A stretch of 40,680 bases of DNA. Origin: Desulfovirgula sp. (GTDB lineage: Bacteria > Bacillota > Desulfotomaculia > Desulfotomaculales > Desulfovirgulaceae). This document shows, one piece after another, positions 33,726-40,680 of this stretch (position 1 is its first letter; each line of letters begins with the position of its first letter). The stretch covers positions 1 to 40,680 of the forward strand of contig DYEX01000087.1 in assembly GCA_020725525.1 (NCBI GenBank). The letters run 5' to 3'. A program made the translations under genes and the position numbers. A model generated the notes under the pieces. It had not been told where the DNA came from. It did not search any database and worked only from the letters and a program-made list of their open reading frames with translations.

Positions 33726-34415
33726 ATGGGCAGTAAACTAACCAGATATGCTGGCGTGGTTACCTTTTTTCTTGTGTTAACCTGGGTTACGGCCGGAAAA
33801 CAGGTAGAAGCCAGCACATCCTGGAGTAGTGGCAACGACCTGACCCACTACAATTATATGCTTTGCTATACCGTCAGGTCAGGAGATACCCTGTACGATA
33901 TAGCCAGAGCTTACAATGTACCTCTGGCTAAACTGATGGATACGAATAAACTAAAGGACACCATCATCAGGCCCGGCGATGTATTACTGGTACCGGACCG
34001 GGTCAGTGACAACGTCCCGGCAGTCCTTTCCCGCGGAGGTATTTCCCGGGAGGAGTTGATGCTCCTGGCCAGGCTAATCCACGCCGAAGCCCGGGGAGAA
34101 AGTTTCACCGGTCAGGTGGCCGTGGGGGCAGTAATTCTTAACCGGGTAGCCAGCCCAGGCTTTCCCAAAACCATCCGGGAAGTAATCTTTCAGAAAGACA
34201 GCAACGTCTTTCAGTTCTCCCCGGTGGAGGACGGCTCTATCGACCTGGAACCGGATGAAACAGCCATTAACGCAGCCCTGGAGGCTCTGGCGGGGCGAGA
34301 TCCTACCAACGGGGCTCTGTTCTTCTATAACCCCCGTACTGCCACAGACCGCTGGATTCGTACCCTGCCGGTAGTCACCCGCATCGGTAACCATGTGTTT
34401 GCTACCAAAGCCTAA
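33726..34415 (+). CDS. LysM plus SleB-like cell-wall hydrolase
   Basis: 229 residues. A signal peptide (about 1-29, hydrophobic TRYAGVVTFFLVLTWV), one LysM peptidoglycan-binding repeat (about 47-90, YTVRSGDTLYDIARAYNVP) and a C-terminal hydrolase domain (108-229). In the latter, the HAEARGE motif places the catalytic Glu at about 121, and VILNRVASPGFPKTIREVI is typical. SleB/CwlJ-type enzymes are lytic transglycosylases of spore cortex during germination, so a sporulation/germination role is likely. A GTG at 33705 is rejected; ATG 33726 follows AAAGGAGG. A TATAAT lies at 33672-33677, without a clear -35. The stop overlaps a bidirectional terminator. Confidence 0.9.
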   Translation: MGSKLTRYAGVVTFFLVLTWVTAGKQVEASTSWSSGNDLTHYNYMLCYTVRSGDTLYDIARAYNVPLAKLMDTNKLKDTIIRPGDVLLVPDRVSDNVPAVLSRGGISREELMLLARLIHAEARGESFTGQVAVGAVILNRVASPGFPKTIREVIFQKDSNVFQFSPVEDGSIDLEPDETAINAALEALAGRDPTNGALFFYNPRTATDRWIRTLPVVTRIGNHVFATKA

Positions 34416-34445
34416 AAAGAGCCGGCTGTCATACCGGCTCTTTTT
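34414..34445. terminator. Bidirectional terminator between convergent genes
   Basis: A perfect 12-bp stem AAAAAGAGCCGG (34414-34425) / CCGGCTCTTTTT (34434-34445) with an 8-nt loop. The T run on one strand and the A run on the other let it serve both the SleB-like gene and the minus-strand NTPase gene. Confidence 0.9.
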
Positions 34446-35265
34446 CCCTGGGGAAATATAACTCCCGCACCAGGATGTTTACGGATTTGACCACCAGGCC
34501 GGTCATTTCCTCCACTCGCCTTTTCACCGCCCCCTGGATTTCCCGGCCCACCTGGTTTAATATGCAACCGTAGTATAAAACCGGATGTACCTCTATAACC
34601 ACTCCGTCTACCTCCCTGTGTACGGAAACCCGCCCGGCATTTTTCACTCCCGGCACTTCTTCTGCCGCCCGGGATACAATTGCTACCAGAGCACTGGTAG
34701 TAATGGTCAGTTTACCATAATAAGTAAAAGTGGGGCGCACCACCGATTGTTCCAGCCAGCTGCGCCTACCCTGCGGGCCTTTGCGACCCAGAAAAACCCT
34801 TAAAGAATCGGTAAAGATATCCGGGAACCTTTTTTTGACCTCCACCGTTGGGGCGGGAATGACATGTTTACTGTACCGTGCGCGGATGGTCAGGGCCTGG
34901 CGTATTTCCCGGGGAGAAGCAATTTCTTCGATGGAAATGACCCGGCATACCGGGGGCAGGCCCAACCTGGCGGCAATTTTTTCCACCATTCCCACCGAAG
35001 TACCCAGAATTAAAACCCGGGTCGGATTAAGTTCCTGTAACACTACCCGGGCCTGCCGGGCATGCTCATCATCCATAAAAAGGGCTGCCTTAATGGCACC
35101 AATACGGGTAGCCTGGCGTTTTGCCGATATGCCCGCAAGGATACGATCCCCTTTGATCAAAAGGCCATCATCAATGATGATTTCTGCTTCGACTTCGTGA
35201 GCGGTAGCAATGGCCCGGAAACTCTTTCCAGTACCGCTGGGACCTACCAGGGCATAAACTTCCAC
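34429..35265 (-). CDS. P-loop NTPase fused to an Asp23-like domain
   Basis: 278 residues. Walker A GPSGTGKS is at residues 8-15, followed by an NTPase-like region with DDGLLIKGDRI and VLILGTSVGMVEKIAARLG. Residues 183-278 (YGKLTITTSALVAIVSRAA, EVPGV, a REVDGVVIEVHPVLYYG strand, VRREVEEMTG-like ending) match the Asp23/DUF322 alkaline-shock family, which is usually a stand-alone small protein near membranes. The fusion suggests a nucleotide-controlled scaffold or envelope factor, but no function is established here. ATG 35265 lies upstream of a 226-nt spacer. Its 3' end overlaps the terminator. Confidence 0.8.
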   Translation of the reverse strand: MEVYALVGPSGTGKSFRAIATAHEVEAEIIIDDGLLIKGDRILAGISAKRQATRIGAIKAALFMDDEHARQARVVLQELNPTRVLILGTSVGMVEKIAARLGLPPVCRVISIEEIASPREIRQALTIRARYSKHVIPAPTVEVKKRFPDIFTDSLRVFLGRKGPQGRRSWLEQSVVRPTFTYYGKLTITTSALVAIVSRAAEEVPGVKNAGRVSVHREVDGVVIEVHPVLYYGCILNQVGREIQGAVKRRVEEMTGLVVKSVNILVRELYFPREKEPV

Positions 35266-35491
35266 GTTGTTCCCCCCAAATTAACATAACTAGTATAATT
35301 CGCCGTTAAAACGCTACTTTCCTTTTTAAATTAAAATGAACAGTAGATGTTTCTGACTAAAATGGGATAATATACCATCATAATCTGAAGTATCTCCCTG
35401 TTAAGAGAGTAATAGGCCAGCAGCTTTCACCAGGAGTGGAAATTTTTCAATATATTAACGAAATAGCAATAGGAGTGCCAAATGAAAAAAA

Positions 35492-35665
35492 ATGATTGTG
35501 CTCCTCCTGTTGTCGGGCCTACTTGCCGGGTGTACAACCCAATTTTTCCTGCCGCAGGCCATAGTGGCGATTGAAGATGCCCGCTTTTACCAGCACCACT
35601 TTCCCGGTGAACTATGGAAAACCTTAAAGGATCTGAACCCTGGTATGGAGAAAGAAAATCAGTGA
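35492..35665 (+). CDS. Small lipoprotein, start affected by an A8 tract
   Basis: 57 residues from ATG 35492: MIVLLLLSGLLAGC is a classical lipoprotein signal with the lipobox LAGC, then a short hydrophilic tail of about 43 residues. The best ribosome site (AGGAG, 35471-35475) is 6 nt from another ATG (35482), which is one base out of frame and separated from this one by eight A (35485-35492). Deleting one A gives MKKMIVLLLLSG, an ideal lipoprotein start. So the gene is intact from 35492 with poor spacing, is read by slippage, or carries a real or sequencing frameshift. No family is recognised. Confidence 0.6.
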   Translation: MIVLLLLSGLLAGCTTQFFLPQAIVAIEDARFYQHHFPGELWKTLKDLNPGMEKENQ

Positions 35666-35699
35666 GTAATAATACCGCAAAACACAAGAGGTGGGAATC

Positions 35700-36131
35700 T
35701 TGTCCCGGGAATTTGCCGCCGCCATAGGTAAACAGTTTCGTCTCAACGAGCAAGAGGTTGCACTGTTGGGTAAGAACATCCGGCAACTCTCCCGCCTGGA
35801 ACGGCGTACTTATTTTGAAAAACTAAAACCCAGGGAAAGGGAGTTTAAGCTTTTTTTAAAGGAAAAGTATGCCCTCCTGGATGAAGGAGGACGCCAGAAA
35901 TGGATTGATACCACCGTACAGAGCCTTCTGGACAAAGGAGGTGATCCAGATCTGGCCGATAGCCTGGTTATGGATGTAATTGGCCGGCTGCAGGTCTACC
36001 GGTGCTTACGGGAAAAGGCAGAAAACGAAGGCATTCGTTTAAAGGCCCTCACAAATTTTGGTGGGCTTTCCATGGTGCTTTTCCTGGTAGTACTTATTAC
36101 GGCGTTCATACTTTACCTGACTGGTCGCTAA
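35700..36131 (+). CDS. Small protein with C-terminal membrane anchor
   Basis: 143 residues from TTG 35700. It is helical and highly charged (many Lys, Arg and Glu) over residues 1-110, then has one hydrophobic segment (LSMVLFLVVLITAFILYL) close to the C-terminus, with the tail ending TGR. It looks like a tail-anchored membrane protein with a cytoplasmic domain. No family is recognised. GTG 35691 is an alternative but lies within the AGAGGTGG ribosome-like site, so TTG 35700 fits better. It follows the small lipoprotein by 34 nt and precedes the DUF3786 gene by 19 nt, so the three may be one unit. Confidence 0.7.
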   Translation: MSREFAAAIGKQFRLNEQEVALLGKNIRQLSRLERRTYFEKLKPREREFKLFLKEKYALLDEGGRQKWIDTTVQSLLDKGGDPDLADSLVMDVIGRLQVYRCLREKAENEGIRLKALTNFGGLSMVLFLVVLITAFILYLTGR

Positions 36132-36150
36132 TCTCTGATGAGGTGAGATA

Positions 36151-36798
36151 ATGTGTAATCCGCTTAACGCTTATACTGAAGCCGTAAGGAAGTTTATATC
36201 TCTGGCCAGTGAACCGGAAGACGTGGTTTTACGAACGGGTGCATCCTTTAATGCCAAAAGAAAAGTTTTTACGTTATTCTATTTCGGGCAGGTTTACGAA
36301 ATAGACTTCGCAGGCAATGTTCAAAGACAGGGCACTCCTGGTGAGGTATCCTACAATGACCGCACCCTTATTCTGCAATACCTGTGTTCAGCCAGCGGAT
36401 TGCCGCCCCGGGGGCACTGGCTGTCCTTTCTGGAACTACCCAATGGCGCCCATCATAACGCCCCTTTTCATATCGATGCCCTTAATCCTCTGGCTGAAGC
36501 TTTTGGCACCAGACTGGAGGATTTTCACCGGGCCACCAGGCATTTAGGGGGAGAGACTATGGCCATGGCGGATGCCGCCGCTAAAATTTTAGCCCTGCCC
36601 AAACTACCCCTGGCCGTAACGATCTGGGCCGGTGATGAGGAATTCCCGCCGCGGGCCAACATTCTCTTTGACGCCGTAGCACCAACCCATTTAACCACTG
36701 CAGCACTTTGGGTACTGGGTGTAGAACTGGCACACAAACTCATAGCCTTCGTTCAACCGTCACGCCAGGCCGTGGATTGGTTCGGTAAAAACCCTTGA
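36151..36798 (+). CDS. DUF3786 protein
   Basis: 215 residues. It resembles the DUF3786 family found in anaerobes with corrinoid or CODH metabolism: FNAKRKVFTLFYFGQVYEID, DRTLILQYLCSASGLPP, AFGTRLEDFHRATRHLGG, LPLAVTIWAGDEEFPPRANI, LFDAVAPTHLTTAALWVLG. There is no signal peptide or transmembrane segment. The function is unknown; occurrence alongside corrinoid enzymes is known for some members, but nothing in this protein proves a link. ATG 36151 follows GAGGTGAG. The -35 of the tRNA promoter overlaps its stop codon. Confidence 0.85.
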   Translation: MCNPLNAYTEAVRKFISLASEPEDVVLRTGASFNAKRKVFTLFYFGQVYEIDFAGNVQRQGTPGEVSYNDRTLILQYLCSASGLPPRGHWLSFLELPNGAHHNAPFHIDALNPLAEAFGTRLEDFHRATRHLGGETMAMADAAAKILALPKLPLAVTIWAGDEEFPPRANILFDAVAPTHLTTAALWVLGVELAHKLIAFVQPSRQAVDWFGKNP

Positions 36799-36823
36799 CT
36801 TTTCTTACAGCTTATAGGATAAT
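36795..36823 (+). promoter_or_regulatory. Promoter of tRNA-Pro
   Basis: TTGACT (36795-36800) and GATAAT (36818-36823) with a 17-nt spacer, a strong match to sigma-A. Transcription would start a few bases before the tRNA at 36836. The -35 box overlaps the end of the DUF3786 gene (CTTGA). Confidence 0.8.
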
Positions 36824-36835
36824 ATTTTTTGCGGG

Positions 36836-36913
36836 CGGGATGTAGCTCAGTTTGGCTAGAGCGCACGGTTCGGGACCGTGAGGTCGCAGGTTCAAATCCT
36901 GTCATCCCGACCA
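36836..36913 (+). tRNA. tRNA-Pro (anticodon CGG)
   Basis: Acceptor arm CGGGATG (36836-36842) pairs with CATCCCG. The anticodon arm CACGG/CCGTG (36864-36868, 36876-36880) has loop TTCGGGA, giving anticodon CGG. The T arm is GCAGG-TTCAAAT-CCTGT. Discriminator A and an encoded CCA end at 36913. C1-G72 pairing fits bacterial proline tRNA. Confidence 0.97.
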
Positions 36914-36918
36914 GGGAT

Positions 36919-36960
36919 AAACCCGTAAGCCCAGTAAAATCAAGGGCTTGCGGGTTTTCT
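36919..36960 (+). terminator. Terminator after tRNA-Pro
   Basis: AAACCCGTAAGCCC (36919-36932) pairs over 14 bp, with one G-U, to GGGCTTGCGGGTTT (36944-36957), followed by TTCT. Confidence 0.85.
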
Positions 36961-37218
36961 AATTTTCAGAAAGGGGTGGCCGGGTGCCTTCCAGAACCCT
37001 TTATCCCTCTCCCTTTTTTTGACCCCTCCGGTTTCCCGCTTAAGCCCATTATATACCGGTAAGAGACCAAAATAGGTATTGCCAACCAATATTGCATGAT
37101 ATAAACTAATATCATGTGATGTTCGCCTTTTATTCTCCCGGAATTTTTTCGGGAAAGGGCAGGATAGTAACATTTATCATCTGTCAAAAAAATGCCATTT
37201 TAAGGCAGGGACACCCCT
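36961..37218. other. Spacer between tRNA-Pro terminator and HTH gene
   Basis: No gene or RNA is recognised. A small CCCG/CGGG hairpin lies around 37137-37155. No duplicate of the tRNA 3' end was seen nearby, so there is no evidence of an attachment site. Confidence 0.4.
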
Positions 37219-37872
37219 TTGGACGCTAAAAAAGACGTAAAACAACCGGGGGGAAGGCGCCCCCGGGAAGAGCAGGGGAAAATACGTTCAGCAGTGCACG
37301 CCCTTTTACGGGAGGGCCTTTCGCCGGAAGAAATCTGCTCCCGGCTGGCCATCTCCCAGAACACCTTTTACTATCACGTACGCCGGCTGCGCGCTGCCGG
37401 AAACGTCTATCCCGGCCTGTCATCCCGGCGCGGCCGGCCGCCAAAATCCGCCGGTGAAAACGCGGTGCAGATCGCCGCCCAGTGGCTGGCGGTAAAAGAA
37501 CAGTCCCGGGACCGGGAAATAAGCAGGCTATTAATGTACCTTTTGGAAGAAGCCTACAGCCGGCAGCTGATCGACCTGCAGGTGTACCGTGATCCCCTTC
37601 CCCACCAGAGCCCGGTTCTGGAACGGCACCCGCGCATAAACGGCTACGACCTGGTCACCGCCCTGAGCACGGAAGACCTGCGCTTCCTGCGCGCCCTGGT
37701 CGACGAACTGATGAAAAACGGGCCAGGCAAAGACCAGAAAAATTTAAGCCAGATCCTGTCCGGCGCCCTGGGGGAAAGGGAAAAGGGAAAACTGCTGGCC
37801 ATAGCCCGGACACTGAAAACCTTCGACCTGACCAACCTGCGGGAAAACGCCCGGCGGATATTGGACAATTAA
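37219..37872 (+). CDS. Putative HTH DNA-binding protein, function unknown
   Basis: 217 residues from TTG 37219. After a basic N-terminus (VKQPGGRRPREEQG), residues about 22-58 form a helix-turn-helix-like segment (REGLSPEEICSRLAISQNTF, then YYHVRRLRAAG) typical of transcription factors or phage/transposon DNA-binding proteins. The rest is helical and charged, with no recognised domain. The gene is visibly GC-richer (GGCCGGCCGC, CCGGCGC) than the AT-rich DNA on both sides, so acquisition is possible. The start is weak: TTG with a modest GGCAGGG upstream. Next to a tRNA and decayed DNA, it may be part of a small mobile or relic region. Confidence 0.65.
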   Translation: MDAKKDVKQPGGRRPREEQGKIRSAVHALLREGLSPEEICSRLAISQNTFYYHVRRLRAAGNVYPGLSSRRGRPPKSAGENAVQIAAQWLAVKEQSRDREISRLLMYLLEEAYSRQLIDLQVYRDPLPHQSPVLERHPRINGYDLVTALSTEDLRFLRALVDELMKNGPGKDQKNLSQILSGALGEREKGKLLAIARTLKTFDLTNLRENARRILDN

Positions 37873-38334
37873 AAAAAAAGGTATAAATCCGGCAGGATTT
37901 TCTACAACTGGTGTCGTAATAGCTTAAATAGATGATTCTTTCCATCAATAATCATACTCTAGAACGGAACCGATGAGCGGCGGCTGATAACTGGGCGCCT
38001 GCAGCCGCAGTGAGGTAGTGGCGCAACCAGCCGTTCCACATTTGCTCATCATACCACTGCGGGGGTACCAGCGGAAGGTGACAACGGAACGGTATTATTA
38101 TTTAATCAGGTTAAATGCGAAGGTGGCCAGTGCTGCGGGCTTTCCTTAAAGGGATACGTATGCCCTTTTGGTGGTGAAATTCTAATAATAAATTGGGATT
38201 TTCAACCAGCAGAGTGCTGAGATTGATGAAGCAGGTGGGCAAACAGCTATCTAACCTGATGGCCGATTAGGGTCATCAAGTGGAATGGTTTAGCACGTCC
38301 AAGACCGAATAAACATAAATAAGGGGAGTTTTTT
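37873..38334. pseudogene. Apparently decayed coding region (possible transposase remnant)
   Basis: No intact gene. On the minus strand, 37970-38095 reads as an open peptide (PLVPPQWYDEQMWNGWLRHYL, then TAAAGAQLSAAAHRFRSRV) ending in a stop. Just upstream on that strand, about 38100-38147, GKPAALATFAFNLIK resembles the end of an insertion-sequence transposase but is flanked by stops. On the plus strand, 38190-38270 gives another short unrecognised frame. Taken together it looks like fragments of one or more lost genes. The assignment to a family is weak. Confidence 0.35.
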
Positions 38335-39138
38335 ATGGAAGGACTGCGCCGGAGTACGTTAACAAGGGAAAACATAGCGGAATATTCTTTTCAGTTACTT
38401 AACAAAATACAAAAAGATCTTTCGCTAAATACCAGGCCTTCCATTACAGTATTGTTATGTACTCTGAACGAAGAAAAAAATCTCCCGTACGTCCTGCCCC
38501 GCATCCCAGATTATGTCGATGAAGTTTTAATAGTCGATGGCCACTCGAAAGATAACACCGTTCCCCTGGCAAAAAAACTTTACCCCAATGTGCGTATCCT
38601 TTACCAGCCGGGTAGGGGTAAAGGCGACGCCCTGCGCCACGGGATTAAGAACGCCCGGGGAGACATCATTGTCATGCTGGACGCCGATGGCTCCATGGCA
38701 CCGGAAGAAATTCCCCGCTTTGTTGAACCACTCTTAAATGGCTATGATTTTGTTAAGGGTTCGCGCTTCTTGCCCGGCGGCGGCACGGCGGACATGCCCA
38801 CGCACCGGAAGTTCGGCAACTGGGTTTTCACCACTTTAACTAACCTATTTCACCGCTGCCGGTATACTGATCTTTGCTATGGATATAACGCCTTCTGGAA
38901 AAAAGCATTTGAAAAAGTTTCTTTCCAGGGGAACGGGTTTGAGGTAGAAACGGAAATAAATATCAAAATCAAAAAGGCAGGTTTGAAGGTAACCGAGGTG
39001 CCCAGTTACGAAGCCCCCAGGTTAAATGGAAAAGGAAACCTGCATAGTTTAAAAGACGGGTGGAGAATTTTAAAGACAATTTTTAAGGAACTGGTTCCTG
39101 TCGGGGCAAGAACGCAAAATGAGACAGTATCCGTGTGA
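38335..39138 (+). CDS. Family 2 glycosyltransferase
   Basis: 267 residues. GT-A fold glycosyltransferase of the dolichyl-phosphate-mannose-synthase-like family 2. The nucleotide-binding N-terminus is ITVLLCTLNEEKNLPYVLP, IVDGHSKDNTVPLAKKL follows, and the DxD metal motif is in IIVMLDADGSMAPEEI. Acceptor-region FVKGSRFLPGG and CYGYNAFWKKAFE are typical. No transmembrane segment is seen. ATG 38335 follows AAGGGGAG. With the methyltransferase and GT4 gene that follow, it suggests a cell-surface polysaccharide or glycolipid cluster continuing to the right. Confidence 0.9.
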   Translation: MEGLRRSTLTRENIAEYSFQLLNKIQKDLSLNTRPSITVLLCTLNEEKNLPYVLPRIPDYVDEVLIVDGHSKDNTVPLAKKLYPNVRILYQPGRGKGDALRHGIKNARGDIIVMLDADGSMAPEEIPRFVEPLLNGYDFVKGSRFLPGGGTADMPTHRKFGNWVFTTLTNLFHRCRYTDLCYGYNAFWKKAFEKVSFQGNGFEVETEINIKIKKAGLKVTEVPSYEAPRLNGKGNLHSLKDGWRILKTIFKELVPVGARTQNETVSV

Positions 39139-39440
39139 GAGATAAAAAGGCCAGAAAATTTTCTTCGAAAGGACAGGTTCCTTTGCAAAAAGACCTGGCC
39201 CGCCATAAAGATCACGTGACTCGATATATTACTGCCCCCACCAACCGCTTGATTGGTGTAGATGCTACAAGCCAGAGCCGGCCCTGATTTTTTAGGAGTC
39301 CGAAGCTCTGGATCTGGATCTGAAAAACTTCTTTTGCATCGACGAAGCCCTGCAGATATTGGAGCGGGAAGGTGGGCGGGGTGCCCTACCATCTTAATTG
39401 ATCCACAGGGCATATGTCGTAATTGAAGCGAGGGTGTGGA
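39139..39440. pseudogene. Possible gene remnant between GT2 and methyltransferase genes
   Basis: No intact ORF. Short peptide-like frames appear: DLARHKDHVTRYITAPTNR, continuing LIGVDATSQSRP to a UGA near 39284, and, in another frame, LDLDLKNFFCIDEALQILER ending at a stop near 39396. These could be pieces of one frameshifted gene, but no family was recognised. It may equally be plain spacer. Confidence 0.3.
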
Positions 39441-40202
39441 ATGGATTATCAAAAAATTGAGCTAGGCGAGCCAACTGCGGAAAGCGAAGAAAGTTTCCGG
39501 GTTAAAAGGGTGGTTGAATTTGCACGTTTGCATAATATCTGCAGGGGAACAGTTGTCGATCTTGGTTGTGGTTATGGTGCGTACGTTCGTGCCCTATCGC
39601 CGTTTGCTAATAAAGTGATTGGTGTCGAAGTCGAAGAGACCAGGCTGCAAAAAGCCATTGAAATAAATAAAAACCGTACAAATGTTGTTTTTTTACACTA
39701 CGACGGAGAGAGAATTCCATTAGCCAGTGAATCAGTAGATAATGTTATTATGATTGAAGTTCTTGAGCACGTAAAAAATGATCTGAAAACATTGTTAGAA
39801 ATAAACCGTATTTTAAAGCCTGGGGGGGGGCTACTGCTCTCTGTTCCGAACAAATATTTCCCTTTTGAGACACACGCTTTATCAGTTCTTGGCAGGAAAA
39901 TCCCTACCGGCGACAAAATATGTTTAATTCCCTTAACAACATGGCTGCCTGAAATAGTACGCAGCAAAATAGCTACCGCCCGTGTCTATACAAGAAATGG
40001 TTTATGTCGTTTAATTGGAAGAGCAGGCTTTGCGGTCATTGAAAAGAAATATATGTTTATGCCATTAGATAAGCTCAACAACAGTAAGATAACTGATCGG
40101 TTCCGCCAAATCGGTTTGTTTTTGGAAAATACCCCGGCGGCGGTTGTGCTTTGCGCTCATTTATTAATTATGGCTCGAAAAAATAAGGTGGTTTTAAATT
40201 GA
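39441..40202 (+). CDS. Class I SAM-dependent methyltransferase
   Basis: 253 residues. Rossmann methyltransferase of the Methyltransf_11 type: motif I VVDLGCGYGAYV (about residue 40), VIGVEVEETRL, then SVDNVIMIEVLEHVKND and NRILKPGGGLLLSVPNKYF. The substrate is unknown; the neighbours suggest a sugar or lipid-linked glycan. An upstream in-frame ATG 39423 is rejected; ATG 39441 follows GAGGGTGTGGA. The stop overlaps the next start (TTGA), so the following glycosyltransferase is co-translated. Confidence 0.9.
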   Translation: MDYQKIELGEPTAESEESFRVKRVVEFARLHNICRGTVVDLGCGYGAYVRALSPFANKVIGVEVEETRLQKAIEINKNRTNVVFLHYDGERIPLASESVDNVIMIEVLEHVKNDLKTLLEINRILKPGGGLLLSVPNKYFPFETHALSVLGRKIPTGDKICLIPLTTWLPEIVRSKIATARVYTRNGLCRLIGRAGFAVIEKKYMFMPLDKLNNSKITDRFRQIGLFLENTPAAVVLCAHLLIMARKNKVVLN

Positions 40203-40680
40203 GGATTTGTGTAGTAGGATCGTCTAAACGTTTTTTCAGCGGTCTAACCACCCACACAATTTTCTTAGCCAACGCCCTGGCCAGAAGAGGGCACGAGGTA
40301 AGCGTGGTTACCCTAAGAAATCTGGTTCCCCTTTTTCTCTACCCGGGCCGCGAAAGGGTAGGCAAAGGAGAATGTCTGGTTGATTTTGATCCTGAAATCA
40401 AAGTATACGACGGCATGGACTGGAACTCCCCGCGCACCTGGCTGGGCGCCTTAAGGTTTATTAATAAACAAAAGCCCGATGCCGTCATCATGCTGTGGTG
40501 GACATCTTCGGTCGCCCACTTGCAGTTTATCCTGGCGCTCGGCACCCGGTTAATCGGACGACACTGCCTGATCCTGGAAATGCACGAAGTAGTGGATCCG
40601 CTGGAAGAAAAGATTTTACCCATCCGCCTGTATTCAAGGGTGGCCGGAAGAATCTTGATCAGGCAGTTCGATTTTTATAC
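40199..40680 (+). CDS. Family 4 glycosyltransferase, 3'-truncated
   Basis: N-terminal 160 residues of a GT-B fold glycosyltransferase, cut by the window end. TTG 40199 overlaps the methyltransferase stop and follows AAGGTGG. It opens with MRICVVGSSKRFFSGLTTHT, then IFLANALARRGHEVSVVTLR, the usual first Rossmann strand and helix of family 4. The segment INKQKPDAVIMLWWTSSVAH and LILEMHEVVDPLEEKI continue the N-terminal domain. The donor-binding C-terminal domain is outside the window. Confidence 0.85.
   Translation, partial: MRICVVGSSKRFFSGLTTHTIFLANALARRGHEVSVVTLRNLVPLFLYPGRERVGKGECLVDFDPEIKVYDGMDWNSPRTWLGALRFINKQKPDAVIMLWWTSSVAHLQFILALGTRLIGRHCLILEMHEVVDPLEEKILPIRLYSRVAGRILIRQFDFY

Noticed and set aside
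36836-37218. tRNA-Pro as an integration (att) site
   Set aside because: No repeat of the tRNA 3' end and no integrase was found in the window.

Overview
The window looks like the chromosome of an anaerobic, spore-forming, autotrophic Firmicute of the Desulfotomaculum/Pelotomaculum/Moorella type. This is inferred from the gene families: a Wood-Ljungdahl (acetyl-CoA) cluster, heterodisulfide-reductase (Hdr) modules, the anaerobic cobalamin pathway, a SleB-like spore cortex hydrolase, a DnaD/DnaI primosome pair and a DUF3786 protein. No rRNA or other species marker is present, so the genus is not fixed.

Positions 1-7515 (+) carry the carbonyl branch and methyl transfer: the 3' part of CO dehydrogenase (acsA), acetyl-CoA synthase (acsB), the corrinoid iron-sulfur protein (acsC, acsD), the nickel-insertion ATPase cooC and the methyltransferase acsE. 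After a terminator, 7769-14591 holds a Flx-Hdr electron-transfer module in the order hdrA-hdrC-hdrB-flxD-flxC-flxB-flxA. A second, different Hdr module (14721-21096) follows: an HdrC-HdrB fusion, a double-length HdrA, an MvhD and the methylene-tetrahydrofolate reductase pair metV-metF. The first module probably links NAD(P)H to a low-potential or thiol/disulfide partner. The second probably feeds electrons to methylene-THF reduction, which makes the methyl group used by AcsE, AcsCD and AcsB.

The most striking observation is that both MvhD-type genes (11306-11728 and 19059-19508) are interrupted by an in-frame UGA exactly where the family has a conserved cysteine. Each UGA is followed by a stem-loop whose apical loop begins 21 nt after the codon. 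They are read here as selenoproteins. Selenocysteine replaces a different conserved cysteine in each paralogue, and each keeps Cys where the other has Sec.

Positions 21183-25911 hold housekeeping genes: gapA on the minus strand, then a YbjQ protein, a nicotinamidase-like hydrolase, a PHP phosphatase, a DnaD protein and a DnaI-like helicase loader. A cobalamin riboswitch with a long extra arm and a clear intrinsic terminator (25929-26310) precedes a tightly packed operon cbiD-E-T-L-F-G-H-J-X-C (26325-33633). The operon makes the corrin ring needed by AcsCD, so the cofactor supply lies close to its consumer.

The last part (33726-40680) is mixed. It contains a LysM/SleB-like hydrolase, a convergent P-loop NTPase fused to an Asp23-like domain, a tiny lipoprotein with an A8 tract at its start, a small membrane protein, a DUF3786 protein and tRNA-Pro(CGG) with its own promoter and terminator. 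An unrecognised HTH protein follows, then two stretches of apparently decayed coding sequence. The window ends with a glycosyltransferase/methyltransferase group that runs off the right edge.
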